Below, in pieces: positions 63,024 to 64,000 of a DNA stretch of 64,000 bases. The stretch comes from Bacillota bacterium (GTDB lineage: Bacteria; Bacillota; Sulfobacillia; Thermaerobacterales; RSA17): assembly GCA_017577485.1 (NCBI GenBank), contig PKRI01000001.1, positions 1-64,000 of the forward strand, given 5' to 3'. The translations under genes were made by a program, and so were the position numbers. The notes below the pieces were generated by a model. It ran no database searches. It was not told where the DNA came from and saw only the letters and a list, made by a program, of their open reading frames with translations. Within the stretch, counting starts at the first letter, position 1. Each line of letters opens with the position of its first letter.

Positions 63024-64000
63024 CTACTGCTGATTCTGTACGTAATCGCGCCCGACGACGATGGTGATGTCTGCCGGGGCCGAGTCGTCAGGTTCCGCGT
63101 AAACCCGGGCCGTGGCCGTTTGATTCACGATGGCCCGCGCCAGCACCTTGCCCATGGTCTCGTCGCCGTGATGGATCAGCACGATGGTCTCGTCCACGGG
63201 CACCTCGTCCACCACGACCTCCACGTTGTAGCCGTGCTGGCGGAGGCTCTCGGCCACCCGGCTGCCGGCCCCGCCGGGCCCCGACGCGTCGCGCACCAGC
63301 ACCTGCACCACCGTGTCGGGCGGCGGCGTCAGTCGCCAGATCAGGGCGTCCACCAGCTGGCGGGTGCCTTCCTCGTCGTGGAGCCAGTAGTACACGCCGT
63401 TCATCCAGCCGTCGCGGCCCGGAATGGTGTTCATGACGATCTCGTCGGGGCTGAAGCCGGCGGCCATGCGGCCCGCCACCGCCACCAGGTGCACCAGTTC
63501 GGACTCGCTGAGGTTGGTGTCCACCTGGCGGACGATCTCGTCCACGATCTGACCCAGGCGCGGGATGATGCCCAAATCCAGGCCCCGCTGCACCAGCGCC
63601 CGGAGGATCTCCTGCTGCCGCGCGATGCGGGCCAGGTCGCTGTCCTGCCGGTAGCGGGCGTACTGCATGGCCTCGTTGCCGTTCAGGACCCGGCACCCGG
63701 GCTGCAGGTGAATGTAAAGGTTCTGGTAGGGATCTTCGTAATGCATGGGTTTGGGCACGCAGATGTAGACGCCGCCCATCAGGTCGACGATGTTGACGAA
63801 GGCTTCCAGGTTCACCCGCACGTAGCGGTGCACCGGCACGTTCAGCAGGTGGCTGACGGCGGCCATGGACACCGCCGGGCCGCCGAAGGCGTGCGCGTGG
63901 GTGATCTTCGTCGGGTTCTCGCGGATGTAGCGGTGAAGCTGCTCATCCAGCCGGTCCAGCGGGATCTCCACGTAGGTATCCCGGGGGATGGACAGGATGC
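63024..64000 (-). CDS. LytR-CpsA-Psr (LCP) family protein, 5' part beyond the window
   Basis: The frame is open to the window edge, so the N-terminal anchor is missing. The visible part starts ILSIPRDTYVEIP, the conserved LCP entry to the active site. It goes on with ITHAHAFGGP, HRYVRVNLEAFVNIVDLMGGV, GNEAMQYARYRQD-type DSDLARIARQQEILRAL, and ends with a LytR_C domain (VQVLVRDASGPGGAGSRVAESLRQHGYNVEVV). LCP enzymes attach teichoic acids or other polymers to peptidoglycan outside the cell. It is the first visible gene before rsfS. Confidence 0.92.
   Translation of the reverse strand, partial: ILSIPRDTYVEIPLDRLDEQLHRYIRENPTKITHAHAFGGPAVSMAAVSHLLNVPVHRYVRVNLEAFVNIVDLMGGVYICVPKPMHYEDPYQNLYIHLQPGCRVLNGNEAMQYARYRQDSDLARIARQQEILRALVQRGLDLGIIPRLGQIVDEIVRQVDTNLSESELVHLVAVAGRMAAGFSPDEIVMNTIPGRDGWMNGVYYWLHDEEGTRQLVDALIWRLTPPPDTVVQVLVRDASGPGGAGSRVAESLRQHGYNVEVVVDEVPVDETIVLIHHGDETMGKVLARAIVNQTATARVYAEPDDSAPADITIVVGRDYVQNQQ

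Overview
The window looks like a stretch of the chromosome of a thermophilic, spore-forming, very GC-rich member of the Firmicutes, possibly Thermaerobacter or a close relative. The evidence is sporulation genes (spoIIP, yqfC, yqfD), a CIRCE/HrcA heat-shock operon, T-box and S-box leaders, SigA-type promoters, and strong GC bias with many GTG and TTG starts. The genus is inferred from gene order and composition; no search was run.

Most genes lie on the minus strand. Read from right to left they follow the core order known from the Bacillus subtilis yqe-yqf region: LCP protein, rsfS, tRNA-Ala, leuS, comEA, comEC, holA, (rpsT on +), phage-holin-like gene, spoIIP, lepA, hemW, hrcA-grpE-dnaK-dnaJ-prmA-rsmE, HIT, yqeY, CPA2 antiporter, nfeD, floA, yqfC, yqfD, phoH, pgpH (yqfF), ybeY, dgkA, YerB-like lipoprotein, era, recO, glyQ-glyS, ppsR, ppdK, dnaG, rpoD. 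Start codons commonly overlap the preceding stop (ATGA, GTGA), which suggests long operons.

Several modules interrupt this backbone. A plus-strand glycerol operon glpP-glpF-glpK-glpD (22.6-27.5 kb) has a terminator-bearing leader after glpP. A methionine/homoserine operon metY-metX-hom lies behind a SAM-I riboswitch (37.1-41.0 kb). ddl and mpg follow, with a plus-strand mgtE beside mpg. Other insertions are a plus-strand MFS exporter (41.4-42.8 kb), a secreted two-domain protein (11.1-11.9 kb), a four-helix membrane protein (13.6-14.2 kb) and a decayed methyltransferase (49.8-50.1 kb). The first 400 bases look like the end of an insertion sequence with paired terminal repeats.

Regulatory RNA is prominent. 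glyQS has a glycine T-box leader with a candidate GGC specifier. metY has a SAM-I aptamer with a terminator. leuS has a leucine T-box leader with a candidate CTC specifier, and a complete tRNA-Ala(GGC) gene sits inside it, between the specifier part and the antiterminator. That nested arrangement is the most unusual thing in the window. Other points to check are a 29-residue membrane peptide ORF between leuS and comEA, a comEC frame that runs about 370 bases into holA, and an undescribed conserved-looking protein downstream of floA.
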